Shown: positions 48,801 through 60,398 of the stretch, piece after piece | How the letters are laid out: the number at the start of each line of letters is the position of its first letter | Position numbering within the stretch: the first letter of the stretch is position 1 | Source: Chamaecrista fasciculata | Lineage: Eukaryota; Streptophyta; Magnoliopsida; Fabales; Fabaceae | Direction: 5' to 3' | Assembly (NCBI GenBank): GCA_003254925.1 | Contig: QANZ01000210.1 | Span: 64,519-128,518 of the forward strand | Length of the DNA: 64,000 bases | Notes under the pieces: generated by a model | Told to the model about the DNA's origin: nothing | The model's database searches: none | The model's input: only the letters and a program-made list of their open reading frames with translations | Translations under genes and position numbers: made by a program

Positions 48801-51550
48801 CTACCCCACTTGCCCTCCAAAAAGCGGATGTGTCTACCTTCTCTCAATTTCGATGAACCAGTGATCTGGTATGGACATAGCCCAGGGAAATAAATTTCCA
48901 AGGACTTGCATGAGCTGCAAATTATGTTGAAATGTTATCCCACCCATGCTTTCTCAGTTGAATCATTTTTATTCTTTTTTGCCAAGATGTCCAAGTTGTG
49001 TGTGTGTATAGAATGGCTCTTGGAGGCATCAACCTGAGATGGGAATAATTTTAAAATCTGGAAAGCGTATATAAATGGTCTAGCTATAGCCATCAAATTG
49101 AATTTACTCATTAAACAATCATTAGAGTTCACCCTCATTCTGACATTTGATCATCTGTTACTATATTTCTTTCTCATTTCAGGTAGAAAATCTGCAATAT
49201 TTTGTAACTCATGGTTTTCCTTCATATCTGACAGGATGGTTAATGCTTTTGAAGGGCAAATTAGGTCAAGAGTTGAAAATGCTATCACCAAGAAACTTAA
49301 AAATGGGATTTCAAGACTTGACTCATTTTTCCAAAATCTTCCTAGGGAGATCACAGTGAATCATTATGCTTCATTGAATGTAACATTTGTTGGTGATCCT
49401 TTAGTAAGTAACTCATCTGTTGGACTTGAAATAAATGGGTTATTTATAACAAGAAGTGTTGAGGCTTCTAACTACTGGCACAAGAATCCAGAACTTTCTG
49501 TTTCCTGCACAACTTCATCGAAAATGCTTGGAATTGCTTTGGATGAGGCTGTCTTTAACTCTGCATCAACCTTATTTTATAACGTAAGTTTGGAGCTTTA
49601 ACGATTTTTGCTTTAACTGTTGAGTTTGTGTCTTAGTAAAACATATATTTTTTTTTCCTATATTCTCATTCATGTATTACTACTGGGTTGGTGTCAAATG
49701 TGAATGATTTTTGTGTTCAGGCAAACTTTATGCACTGGGTTGTGGACAAAGTACCGGATCAATCTCTATTGAATACTGCAGAATGGAGATTTGTTGTTCC
49801 TCAACTGTACAAGAAATACCCAAATCATGACATGAAGTTGAATATATCTTTATCTTCTCCTCCAGTTGTTAGAATCTCAAATCATAAAGTTGATGCCAAC
49901 GTATTTGCAGACTTAACAATTGATGTAGTGGAAGGAGATGAAGTAATACCAGTAGCATGCATCTCATTGGTAGGATTATTGATAATTAAATGAATTATAT
50001 TAATTATTTCAGTTTGTTCTTGTATATGCTTTTTCTATCTCCATAATCAATATTTATTTTAATTATGAATAGCCATAACGGAAAGTGTTTTAAACTTATC
50101 TCTTTCTCTTTTAAAAGCATTATGAAAACAACCTTGACCAGCTTGCTTGTCTACTTGTGTTAATTCTTCTATTATCACCCCCTGTCCCCCGTCCACAAGC
50201 AAAAGAAAATTTGTAGTCTGTATCAACTTTGAGTATAAAGTCATCCAAATTATTCAAGAGCAAAGTTAAATCAATATGCCACACCAGTTGATCTGCCTGT
50301 TCACAATCCTTGGGCCAGCTTTGGTTATGAAGAGTTTGTCATGTATATTTTCAGTTCCAATCCCTTTTTGTAAAACGATTTGTTTCAGGGATTGCAATCT
50401 ATATTAGAAAATTAGGTCCCAGTTCCACTTATTTTTCTCCCACTCTTTCACCCAATATTTGAAAAAAGATCCTATACTTTCTATATATTTTTCAAATAAA
50501 TTATACTTTTTTATGCACACAATTTTAAAATTTAATGTCCTTTTGTCTTTAGTATCTCATGAATTTCTCTTATTTATAGAATTAATCACTCTCAGAGTTA
50601 TTGAAGTCTCCAGCGATTCTGTAACTGATTTCATTATTGCTTGATCCCTCCCTCCTCAAAAAAATATCCTGATGTTCTAAACACTTAGGCATATAAAATT
50701 CCTATGTGAGGACACACTCACTATATTTCCTCATCAATGGTAGTTATCTGCACTTTATACTAAGTGCACAGTACGACTTTAGAGGATCCACATGAAGACA
50801 TAGACTAGCCATATTACCATAATGTGCCTTCCTGAATTTAATGTTTTCCTCTAATGTTTGTGGTTGTAATAAATAATAGTGATCGCTTACAATGGTTTGC
50901 TTTGCTATGTTGTATCCTCTATGCACAGGTGACTAAAGGTTCAGGTTCAGTCAAAATCAATGGAAACAACCTAGCAGGCACCATCGGAGTGGATGATTTT
51001 GAAATGAAATTGAAATGGAGCAATATTGGTACTCTGCGGATGTACCTGATTCAGGTGCGTTGCTGTTATGACTTATGAACGTTTCATAAATATCATTATA
51101 GTAACTGAATGAATTGACTTTTGGTCCTCCAAATATCTACCTTTTTGGTTCTCCAAAATTATAGAGCTATATCAGTCATTCAAAGATTGTTTCTATTTTA
51201 AAATAGTCCTCAAATGAGATATTTATTCTTAACGACAACAAATTGAGAAAAATTTACCTCTAGAGGACTGAAATGTTAATTCACTCCTAATAATTTAAAT
51301 TCTTTCATTGATGAATCATGTGTGTTATCCTCCTGAACTGCAGCCTGTGGTGTGGACACTGATTCAAACTGTCTTCTTGCCATATGCTAATTCCCATCTC
51401 AGTAGAGGGTTCCCTTTGCCTATCATTCATGGCTTCACCTTACAAAGTACAGAAATAATTTTGTCAAATTCTGTAGTCACAGTTTGCAGTGATGTGTTAT
51501 TTGCCGAACCACATACGCGGATCTTTAAGTCTTTAACTTATTTCCAGTAG
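45834..51550 (+). CDS. BPI/LBP-family lipid-binding glycoprotein
   Basis: Six exons: 45834-46244, 46944-47083, 49235-49583, 49721-49969, 50929-51054, 51344-51550. All joins are GT-AG and in phase; the protein has 493 residues, the length of the plant BPI/LBP-like proteins. Residues 1-20 (MAPFIFLLLLASSFTYPCYS) form a signal peptide, so it is secreted. The N-terminal BPI domain starts GASISMLITQSGLDFVKDLL; the C-terminal domain includes NYWHKNPELSVSCTTSSKML and ends near SDVLFAEPH. In Arabidopsis the related LBR proteins bind bacterial lipopolysaccharide; that role is inferred here from family. From memory the order matches At1g04970 lying close to TAF6 and DUF1664. Introns are large (2.15 kb for the second). 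The final ten or so residues are less certain than the rest. Confidence 0.92.
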
Positions 51551-52112
51551 ATACCATTTTATTTTATTTTTTCCATAGCTTGTAAATATTCTGGAACTGA
51601 GAACACTGTAATATTGTCTACGTGTGCAATCTTTTATTTCTTTGAATTGAACGGTGATCACCCCAAGATGTATAAGATACGCAGTATGAAACCCTGCTGC
51701 TTCTGTGTAATCTGCAAATTCAATTTCATTATGTAAAATTAATTGCATTCTGTTCAATTTCAATTACAAGCTAGATTCAAGGTTGGAAGCAACAGCTTTT
51801 GACACCAGCAGGAAGAGAAACTTCAATTAAAGAAGCCTTTGCTATTAGTGTTGAACTCCAATTTTAGATGTTACTATTAGTGGGCAATGGCATCAACGTG
51901 ATCACAAGGTTTAACTTTAAAAGTAGAATCTCCTGACCAAAAAAAAAAGTAGAATTTATATTTTCTCTCTGCTTCTAAGATAGGAGTAAGAAACCGAGAT
52001 AAGTTCAAAAAATGAAGGGAAAGAGTCATGCGTTGGTCAATTATAAATATAGTAATGATGGGGGAAATCAAAATATAAAAGTTTAAGCACAAAATTGACA
52101 ACAAACAAATTT
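51551..52112. other. 3' flank of the BPI/LBP gene
   Basis: Probably 3' UTR followed by spacer. No gene or clear repeat end seen before the element at 52113. Confidence 0.4.
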
Positions 52113-52502
52113 GGCAAAAGTACTCATTTCGTCTCCAAACTTTTCACATGCTGTCAATTTTGTCCCTAATCTTTCACAATTTGGTCAATTTTATCCTTTG
52201 CTCTTACTTTAGCCAAATATTGACGACAAAATCTATGTGGTTAACGATATATAATGTAAAATTGATAGAAAAAGAAACTCAAATCCTAACTTTGTCTGTT
52301 TGACAATGAAACGCGCGGTCTACTATTATGACTGATTTGACCTCGTTTGTTGATGACCCAACTAGATAGAGAAAGTAATATTCGAGAACAATATGTAGCT
52401 CTGAACTCGTCAGGTTTGAACTTTAAACAAGTCATATTCAATAGTTTGGGGACGAAATTGATAATTGGTGTAAAGTTTGGGGACGAAATTAGTACTTTTA
52501 CC
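52113..52502. mobile_element. MULE-type MITE with perfect 9 bp duplication and a borrowed inner segment
   Basis: The ends GGCAAAAGTACTCATTTCG and its inverted partner (CGAAATTAGTACTTTTACC) are flanked by the exact repeat AACAAATTT (52104-52112 and 52503-52511). Its inner 52289-52450 is about 96 percent identical to 52688-52850 in the next element, which belongs to a different end family. Confidence 0.85.
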
Positions 52503-52552
52503 AACAAATTTTAAAGATGAAAAAAATACATACATATTTAAACCATAGAAAG

Positions 52553-52965
52553 GTTCATTTTGGTCCCAAACTATTGAATTTTGTCATATTTTTCTGGTAT
52601 CACATTTCAAGTTCAAAAGACTTGTTAAGAGGAACTCATAACTCTGAATTCGTCGCAATTAAATTTGAAATGAGAGAGATATAATCAACTTTGTCTGTTT
52701 GACAATGAAACGCGCGGTCTACTATTATGACCGATTTGACCTCGTTTGCTGACGACCTCAACTAGATAGAGAAAGTAATATTCGAGAACAATATGTAGCT
52801 CTGAACTCGTCAGGTTTGAACTTGAAACAAGTCATATTCAATAGTTTGGGACCAAAATGAAACATTTTGCAAATATTTAGGACTAATTTAAACATTTTGA
52901 AACATAATGAACCAAAATAAACATTAAAACATATATTTAAGACTAAAATGACCTTGTAACCGTTT
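52553..52965. mobile_element. Truncated MITE of the 44320-44858 family
   Basis: It has the right end and inner part of the family (GACGACCTCAACTAGATAG, CCAAAATGAAACATTTTGC) but lacks the outer left end of about 100 bases. No target duplication. Confidence 0.6.
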
Positions 52966-53040
52966 CGAAAAATAAAACAAAAAAAAAGTTAGCAATGATA
53001 ATATATCTGAGTCTGTCCCTACTGGCTACACCCATGGACA

Positions 53041-53449
53041 GGTATGTTTGGATGGGGTGTCAATGGGGAATGGAGAGGAGGGGAAGGGACAAAAGATAAA
53101 AAAATTATGTTTGGAAGTTTATTTAGGGGAGAGTGGAGTGGATAAGGAGGGACACTTGGCATCCAAAATTCAATTTTTGTTGGCACCCCAAATTGGGGTG
53201 CCAAGGAAGGAGTGGACAGTTTTATATTTTTTAATGACAATTATATTCTTATACTAACCACAAATAACATGTGTCGACTTCATTCCATTCCATTCCATTA
53301 CTAATAACTTCCAAACAAGATTAACAAAAACTCCCAAACAACATATATATATATCTACTCACCCCATTAATATCCTCTCGTCCCTCACTCTATTAGTGTC
53401 TATTCATGTCAAATCCTCTCCATACTCACTATAACTCCCAAACATAGCC
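53041..53449. mobile_element. Probable MITE just upstream of tRNase Z
   Basis: The left end GGTATGTTTGGATGGGGTGT is matched by the inverted right end (CTCCCAAACATAGCC). No target duplication was found. It ends only 60 bases before the tRNase Z start codon, so it lies in or overlaps the leader and core promoter of that gene. Confidence 0.55.
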
Positions 53450-53509
53450 TTAAACCTCTTAAACCCTTTCTCCCTCTATTTCGTTACATTCTCCAAAACT
53501 TACCAAAAG

Positions 53510-56500
53510 ATGCAAATCTGTCTGTGCAATTCAGCCTTCAAGGCCCCTTCATTTTTCCCATTTCATCAACCCAATTCCTCGCAAAAGCCATGGAACCAAA
53601 AAATTTCAGTGCAGACGCAGCAGCACGTGAATAATGCCCTTAAGAAGTCGTCGGACTTTTTATCCGAAATCAGCAGAGCAATCGACCAAGAAGAACAGTA
53701 CCGGATAGCTCGTTCTCAGGTTCTGCGCAAAGGTGTGGATCTCGAAGGTTTTTCCATTGAAGGCCTTTCCATTGGTGGCCAAGAGACTTGTATAATCATT
53801 CCTGAGTTTAAGTGTGCTTTCGATATTGGGAGATGCCCAACCAGAGCTATTCAGCAAAATTTCGTTTTCATCACTCATGCTCATCTTGATCACATCGTAA
53901 GTTACTCCTTCACATCTTACTTCATTACCCTGCTGGAGTGATGGTGTTCTAAGTGAGAACACTATATTTTGAGTGAATTAAAATTTCGGCTTCCCAATTA
54001 TTACTTCAATTTAGTTATTGAAAATAATATAAACTTGTCATGAGTTAAGACTTCCAGCTTGACTTGAGTCACTTCACAAAGAGAACTAATATGCAACCCT
54101 AAAAACTGAAAAAGGAAGAATAATTTAAGCTGGTACTAGTACGACTTTGGAGAGGATGAGTAGCCTTACTGCTCCATGACCTGAAATTTCAAGAGTAATG
54201 TCTTACAATTTTAGTTCATCCAAAAAAAAAAAATAAAAATGAAGAGAATATATGTATTGCTGTTTGAAAAGGAGCTAGTATAACACGCTATATCCTAAGC
54301 CCTAAATGATTGGTCTACTTGTGTATGTGACTTTTAAATTTTTCTAATTGTCTCAATTGACCTCATTATCTTTGATAGATTTTAGGAAAACCAAGGCATT
54401 ATAACGTTTTTGTTGTTATCATTAATCCATATTTGTCTTATTTTTGGTTGTGTATTGAAGTACTTATGCTTGTGAGGTTTCTGCTTTCTGTCTCTTCTTT
54501 GTTCTTTACTGATTGTGATTTTGTATGTGTAATGTAAACTTGTTCTGGTTTTCAATGTTATAGGGAGGGCTGCCAATGTACATAGCTAGCCGTGGTTTAT
54601 ACAATTTAAAACCTCCTACTGTATTTGTGCCTCCTTGCATAAAGGAGGATGTTGAGAAGCTGATTGATATTCACAGGACAATGGGACAAGTTGAATTAAA
54701 CCTTGAATTGGTTGCTTTGGATGTGGGTATGTCCAATTGCCTTTCTTCATTGATAAGGTTTGACCGGTTTATCTTCCAGGAAATTAATAGAGAAGTCTTA
54801 TTGCAGGGGAGACATATGAGTTGCGTAATAACCTTGTTGTCCGACCATTCAGAACACAACATGTAATACCCAGCCAGGTATTTTTCATTTGATCTCTCAT
54901 CGGCCTTTGGGTATCAAAATTTCTTAAAGAAGAGAGGAACTGGGTTCACTGAAGTTGGGGATCCTAAAGTCCCGGAAGTTGTCCCTATCGATCATCATTT
55001 TTCAGTTCATTTTTTTCAAAAAAATAAAAAAAAATGCAGTAATAGAGATAACTTCAGGAACTTTAGGACCCCCTCCCCAAAACTTCAGGGGATCCGGGTC
55101 ACCTTATCTTTGAGAAATACCATGCAGTTTGTCTTGTCCAATTACCCAACTTTTTTTTTTCCTCAAATTTGTATAGTTTTTAGATATGTTTTGCTTGGAA
55201 TGTCTCTCTTCTTTTATATTTCCCGGTAACAGTTGATTATGCATATTATTTTTCAAAGTAAAAACAACGGAAACAGTGGATTCCTAGAGCTTGGGCAGTA
55301 AATAACAATATTTAACAATGGGAATCATCTGTGTATGTGAAATTTTGCTACTTTCAGTTGTGGAAGAATGCTTTCTAAGTCTCAAAGAATGAGAAAAATG
55401 TTAACCTGATATTCTGCAGGGTTATGTAGTTTACTCAGTCAGGAAAAAGCTCAAGAAACAGTACATTCACCTGAAAGGGAATCAAATTGAAAAGTTGAAA
55501 AAGTCTGGCGTTCAGGTCTGTTACAGTTGGAGTTTGATTCTGCTTTATACCTATTATGATGTTTACTTCTTATGGTAAATTCTTCCTTCTAGATTACAGA
55601 CACTATATTATCTCCAGAGGTGGCCTTCACTGGTGATACAACATCTGATTTTATGCTTGACCCGCGCAATGCTGATGCACTGAGGGCTAAAATTCTTATA
55701 ACTGAGGTAAAATGCGATCTTTGTAAGGAAATTAGGATTATTGTTCCATCTCAATCTGCTTTGCAATTAGAGAGGCTGATCAGTATGAAATCCTTAGAAA
55801 TATATTATGGATATAGAGATTCAGAAGTGATGAACCCTTGGCCCAAATACTGATATAATTCACTGCTTGAGATACTGTCCTGGGAATTTTGTATCAACTA
55901 TTTTTTGTGCTCGGTTAGACAGAAGTTGGAAGGAATAAGAAACAAAGTGACAACTATGCCATTACACTTTTTATAGTACTTAGTAAATTGGATCGTTATG
56001 GTGATTCCTTCTTTGAGGGATTTTAAAAGTGAGCATATTATTGTATTTTATGGTTTTTGATCAGCTGAAATGATTGTTGAAGTCTTTAAACTTTTGACAG
56101 GCTACTTTCCTTGATGATTCATTCAGCATAGATCATGCTCGGCAACATGGCCACACACATATATATGAGGTAATATGATGTCTACATTTTCCTGTAGCTT
56201 CTTTATAGGAAACTTGAAAAAATAAGGTGCAAAGGATGAACTGTTGCTTCATTTTTGTGTTTTACTTGGTTGGAGAAGAATGCACACATCTCCGAGGGCA
56301 TATCTCATTTATTTGTTTTAGGGGATGAGCTATGTATATGGCCTCCGTTCTTCTTCTCTTTAATTTAAACTGATGTCATTCAATTTTGACCAGCTATATC
56401 TTGACACCAAATATAGTTTAAAAGTAGTTCATTTACCAATAAATATCTGCTTATCAATAACGTGATAGATGTTCTGATGTCATATAACTGTAATCAAGTT

Positions 56501-57543
56501 AAGAACACAACTTCTTATCTGCATTGATAGATTCATGCCGTACTTGAATTTTGTTCATAGTTTGGCTCTCATTAAGATGACTGTGGCATAATGTATTATT
56601 GCTTTAAGTTGAATGTAAATGAAATTTGCAGATCATTGAAAATGCTCAGTGGATTCGCAACAAAGCAGTTCTGTTGACTCATTTTTCTTCTAGATATGAT
56701 GTAGAGGTAATCTTCTCTTTTAATGATAGTGCTATAGATTTGCATCTCCAATTGTTTTTCCTACATGTAGTGTTGCAGTGGTGCCTAGAAGATGCAAAAC
56801 TCCTAGAGAGAGCTCTAATAAGAAATGCTAATATAAATATTCCTAGTAAACCAATTTAAATAAAAAATTAATAGAGCAAATATATAATGCGAGCGGCCTA
56901 GTGCATGAGGCTGTTTCCAAGATTTGAACCCATGACCTCTAAGTCACCAAACAACAACCTTACCGTTGTGCCAAAACTCACCCTCAAGAGCAAATATATA
57001 ATATTAAACATATAATCATTGGTTTTTTGGATTCGAAACCTTGTGAATGTAGCTATCTTTGTTGAGACATTCTCTCACCATAATCAGGTGCACAACATAG
57101 GTTGAGTCCGAATTAGTTAGGGCGAAGCTTCAGAGACCAAGCAGAAGCAAGTAACCAAAAATTGTTTATCAGAATTTTAAGGATCGAGTTACTTTAGAGT
57201 TCCTCTCATCATAATTATAGATAAACATAGAAACATGTTTAGAAAACATTTTGGCGAAGACTTATTTTTGTCATGTTTTGATATTACCAAATAGTGATTT
57301 CGTCTAATAATATTTTGTGTACCTCGTAGTCTTCTTTGAATCTGTTAGACTTGCATCATGTATTCATGTTGTATAAATGTTAAGAAGAGAAACTCCATTG
57401 CCTCTTCAGAACTCAATGAATTGTTAAGTTATTCCTTTTTGGGGTGTCTACAGGACATTAGGCAAGCTGCTTCAAAATTACAGTCCAAGCTCTCCGCAAA
57501 AGTGGTTCCTCTAACAGAAGGATTCAAATCTAAGTATACATGA
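53510..57543 (+). CDS. TRZ2: Short-form tRNase Z (ribonuclease Z), probably chloroplast
   Basis: Eight exons: 53510-53896, 54564-54726, 54807-54877, 55420-55515, 55593-55706, 56101-56169, 56632-56706, 57454-57543. All joins are GT-AG and in phase; the protein has 354 residues. It removes the 3' trailer of precursor tRNAs. The zinc-binding metallo-beta-lactamase motif HAHLDH is at about residue 123 (VFITHAHLDHI). Further motifs are GGLPMY directly after, FTGDT (exon 5) and LLTHFSSRY (exon 7). The first 45 residues (MQICLCNSAFKAPSFFPFHQ ...) are rich in Ser, Pro and basic residues and poor in acidic ones, fitting a chloroplast transit peptide. Length and extension fit plant TRZ2 rather than cytosolic TRZ1. 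Introns hold a MITE (54945-55110) and a SINE piece (56885-56985). Confidence 0.94.
54945..55110. mobile_element. Small MITE in a tRNase Z intron
   Basis: The left side (ACTGGGTTCACTGAAGTTGG, then GGATCCTAAAG) and the right side (CTTTAGGACCCCC, then CTTCAGGGGATCCGGGTC) are inverted copies, about 165 bp in all. No coding content or clear target duplication. It lies in the intron between exons 3 and 4. Confidence 0.6.
56885..56985 (-). mobile_element. Au-type SINE fragment in the last tRNase Z intron
   Basis: On the minus strand the sequence reads TGGCACAACGGTAAGGTTGT, then TGACTTAGAGGTCATGGGTT, then CAAATCTTGGAAACAGCCTC. This is the 5' half of the plant Au SINE, with an A box (TGGCACAACGGTA) and a B box (GGTTCAAATC). 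The 3' half is missing. Confidence 0.75.
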
Positions 57544-58676
57544 AGTGTTGATTGTCAATTTAGTGTCCACAGTTGTATTAACTTGTTAACAACCGCTTAG
57601 AGGGTTGCCACCATTTTGTAATATCGTTTTAATTTTCCTTTTTGTAAATTATGGAGGTTTCCTCGATCTTTTGTGCTTTCCTGTAATTTTTTTTTTGGGT
57701 TTTATTCTTATGTAATGTTCAAGGAATTTATGAGGATATGTTAAATGTACAAAAATCATTTTGAATTTTTCATCTTATGTAAAGAATTTATTGAATTTTA
57801 AAACAGTGACAACTTTTTTATTTAATTTTCGTGTAATTTTTTTTGTTTAAGCTTTTTATTAAAATATTTTTTTTCTTGTCTTCATTTCTATATATAACTT
57901 TAGGTTTTAGTCAACGTTTATGTAATATTTATAGAATTTATCAATTACGTCACATTGGACAACTTTGAAACGAGAAGGACATATCATATTTAATAGTTAA
58001 AAATCAATTATAAAACTTATTAAGGAACATAACAAAACTTCTAAAACTCATTAAGGACCAAAATGGAATGAGAAAATATTAGGGTTTAAAATGAAATTTA
58101 GGATAAACCTTAGAGATGAAAATGAGTTTTTGGCTAAAAGAAAAAGACCAAAGTGAAAACTCATCTATTCATATAGGATCAAAATGAGGTTTTAACCAAT
58201 CTTTAAAATACATTCTTCGGCTTCGCGTCTCTGTTGTGTCCTCAGTCGTATTCGTTTCCAAGGAAGCTCTTTAGTTCTCCTTAACTTACTTCATCCTTCC
58301 CAGTCTTCTTCTCCGTTCTGTATTTTCCACGCCCTAGGCAGCAACAGAAGTCGTTTCATTCTTCTTCTCTGTGAAATGATGATGAATTGATGACTTCGTG
58401 AGGTAATTTCTATTTGATTAGTACCCAGTTTGATTCTCTGAGGTTATGAGCAAACATGGTTAAAAAACGTGTAATAAATGTTTTCCCTTGAATACAGCAA
58501 GTAGGAATTACTGAATAATATTATCCATGCTCAATGTTTTTACTTTTTCCTTTCATTTTGGCAGGGTTTGATTTTCAAAATATGTCAGCTGTTTTTGTTT
58601 TTGGGGTAATTGAAGTCAGTGCTTACTGGCTGAGTAACCCTTTGTCACTCTCAAGTGTGCATTGTTTATTGAGGTG
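57544..58676. other. Intergenic region and PPR leader
   Basis: The first part should be the tRNase Z 3' UTR. A one-sided GGACCAAAATG-type repeat lies near 58050-58200. The PPR leader probably has an intron (GTAATTTC near 58402, acceptor TTGGCAG near 58564); this is inferred from consensus only. Confidence 0.45.
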
Positions 58677-60398
58677 ATGATTCTTAAAACTTGTTCAATG
58701 CCAAAACATCTTCTACAACAATGTAGTTTTCAGACTCGCTTAGAGACAATTCTCAACCAATTGAAAGCATGCTCTTCGCTGAAAACACTAGAATCAATCT
58801 ATGCCTCTATGTTCAAGACTAATGCCAACCAGGATTGCTACTTGATGAATCAATTTATAAGTTCCTGTTCCAGCTTTTCTTGCTTAGACTTTGCAACTTC
58901 AGTTTTTACCCAGATGGAAAACCCCAATTCTTTTGTTTACAATGCGTTGATTAGAGGCTCTGTTCATTGCTCTTTTTCAGAGCAAGCTTTGGTATTGTAT
59001 AAGTATATGTTGAGAGATAAGGTGAAGCCTACCAGTTACACTTTTTCTTCTCTGGTTAAGGCTTGTACATTATTGACGAATTCATGCTTTGGCCAAGCTG
59101 TTCATAGCCATATCTGGAAACATGGGTTTGAGTTGCATGTGTTTGTTCAGACTACTTTGGTTGAGTTTTATTCGACGTTCGGTGACATTAAGAACTCAAG
59201 AAGGGTCTTTGATGATATGTGTGAAAGAGATGCTTTTGCCTGGACAACAATGATTACAGTTCATGTTCACAATGAGGATATGCTTTCTGCTCAGAGCTTG
59301 TTTGACACGATGCCTGAAAAGAATATTGCCACGTGGAATACCATGATTGATGGATATACAAAGTCACGGAATTTCAACTCTGCAGAAATGTTGTTTAATC
59401 AAATGCCCACAAGGGACACTATTTCATGGACAACCATGATGAACTGCTATTCTCAAAGCCAAAGATTTTGTGATGTAATAGCACTGTTTCATGAAATGAT
59501 AACCTGTGGTTTTATTCCTGATGAAATGACTATGACAACTGTCATTTCTGCATGTGCCCATCTGGGAGCACTTGACCTCGCAAAGGAGGTGCACCTTTAT
59601 TTGATGTTAAATGGATTTGATATGGATGTTTACATTGGGTCTGCATTAATTGATATGTATGCGAAGTGTGGGAGCTTAGATAGGTCCCTTTTGGTTTTCT
59701 ACAAATTGCATGACAAAAACCTGTTTTGTTGGAATTCTATGATTGATGGGCTTGCAGTACATGGCTATGCTAGAGAAGCACTAAAAATGTTTGGTAAAAT
59801 GGAGAGGAAAGGAATTAAACCTAATTCAGTCACTTTTATCAGTATTTTGAGTGCTTGCACCCATGCAGGATTTGTGGAAGAGGGCCAACGGCATTTTATT
59901 AGCATGATCCGGGATTATTCTATTGCTCCCCAAGTTGAACACTATGGATGTATGGTTGATCTATTGAGCAAGGCTGGCTTGCTCGAAGATGCGCTAGAGA
60001 TTATCAGAAATATGAGGTTTGAACCTAATTCTGTTATCTGGGGTGCCTTGTTGAATGGGTGTAAACTTTGGAGAAACTTGGAAATTGCTTGTATTGCCGC
60101 TCAAAATCTGATGGTTTTGGAGCCAAATAACACTGGGTATTACAGTCTCCTTGTCAACATGTATGCTGAAGTAAACCGTTGGAGTGAGGTTGCAAAGATC
60201 CGGACAACCATGAAAGATCTAGGAATTGAAAAGAAATTACCTGGATCTAGCTGGGTTGAGGTCAGAAAGAAAATTCATCATTTTGCAGCTTCTGATAAAT
60301 CTCACCCATCTTATGGCGAAGTTCACATGTTGCTATCTGAACTGGATGGGCAGCTGAAGCTTGCTGGTTATGTCCATGAACTGGAGTTTATTTTATAA
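58677..60398 (+). CDS. Pentatricopeptide repeat protein, PLS type, E class
   Basis: One uninterrupted frame of 573 residues from the ATG at 58677 (MILKTCSMPKHLLQQC); a second Met at 58698 is also possible. The first 62 nucleotides of open frame left of the ATG have no ATG. Classic plant PPR motifs run from about residue 75 to 480, including VYNALIRGSVHCSFSEQALV, IATWNTMIDGYTKSRNFNSA, IGSALIDMYAKCGSLDRSLL and VEHYGCMVDLLSKAGLLEDA. The C-terminus has an E motif (PGSSWVEVRKKIHHFAASDK) and stops with YVHELEFIL, without a DYW domain. Such proteins bind RNA in mitochondria or chloroplasts and commonly support C-to-U editing. Target organelle and RNA cannot be told from here. It is intact and intronless, as usual for the family. 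Confidence 0.95.
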   Translation: MILKTCSMPKHLLQQCSFQTRLETILNQLKACSSLKTLESIYASMFKTNANQDCYLMNQFISSCSSFSCLDFATSVFTQMENPNSFVYNALIRGSVHCSFSEQALVLYKYMLRDKVKPTSYTFSSLVKACTLLTNSCFGQAVHSHIWKHGFELHVFVQTTLVEFYSTFGDIKNSRRVFDDMCERDAFAWTTMITVHVHNEDMLSAQSLFDTMPEKNIATWNTMIDGYTKSRNFNSAEMLFNQMPTRDTISWTTMMNCYSQSQRFCDVIALFHEMITCGFIPDEMTMTTVISACAHLGALDLAKEVHLYLMLNGFDMDVYIGSALIDMYAKCGSLDRSLLVFYKLHDKNLFCWNSMIDGLAVHGYAREALKMFGKMERKGIKPNSVTFISILSACTHAGFVEEGQRHFISMIRDYSIAPQVEHYGCMVDLLSKAGLLEDALEIIRNMRFEPNSVIWGALLNGCKLWRNLEIACIAAQNLMVLEPNNTGYYSLLVNMYAEVNRWSEVAKIRTTMKDLGIEKKLPGSSWVEVRKKIHHFAASDKSHPSYGEVHMLLSELDGQLKLAGYVHELEFIL

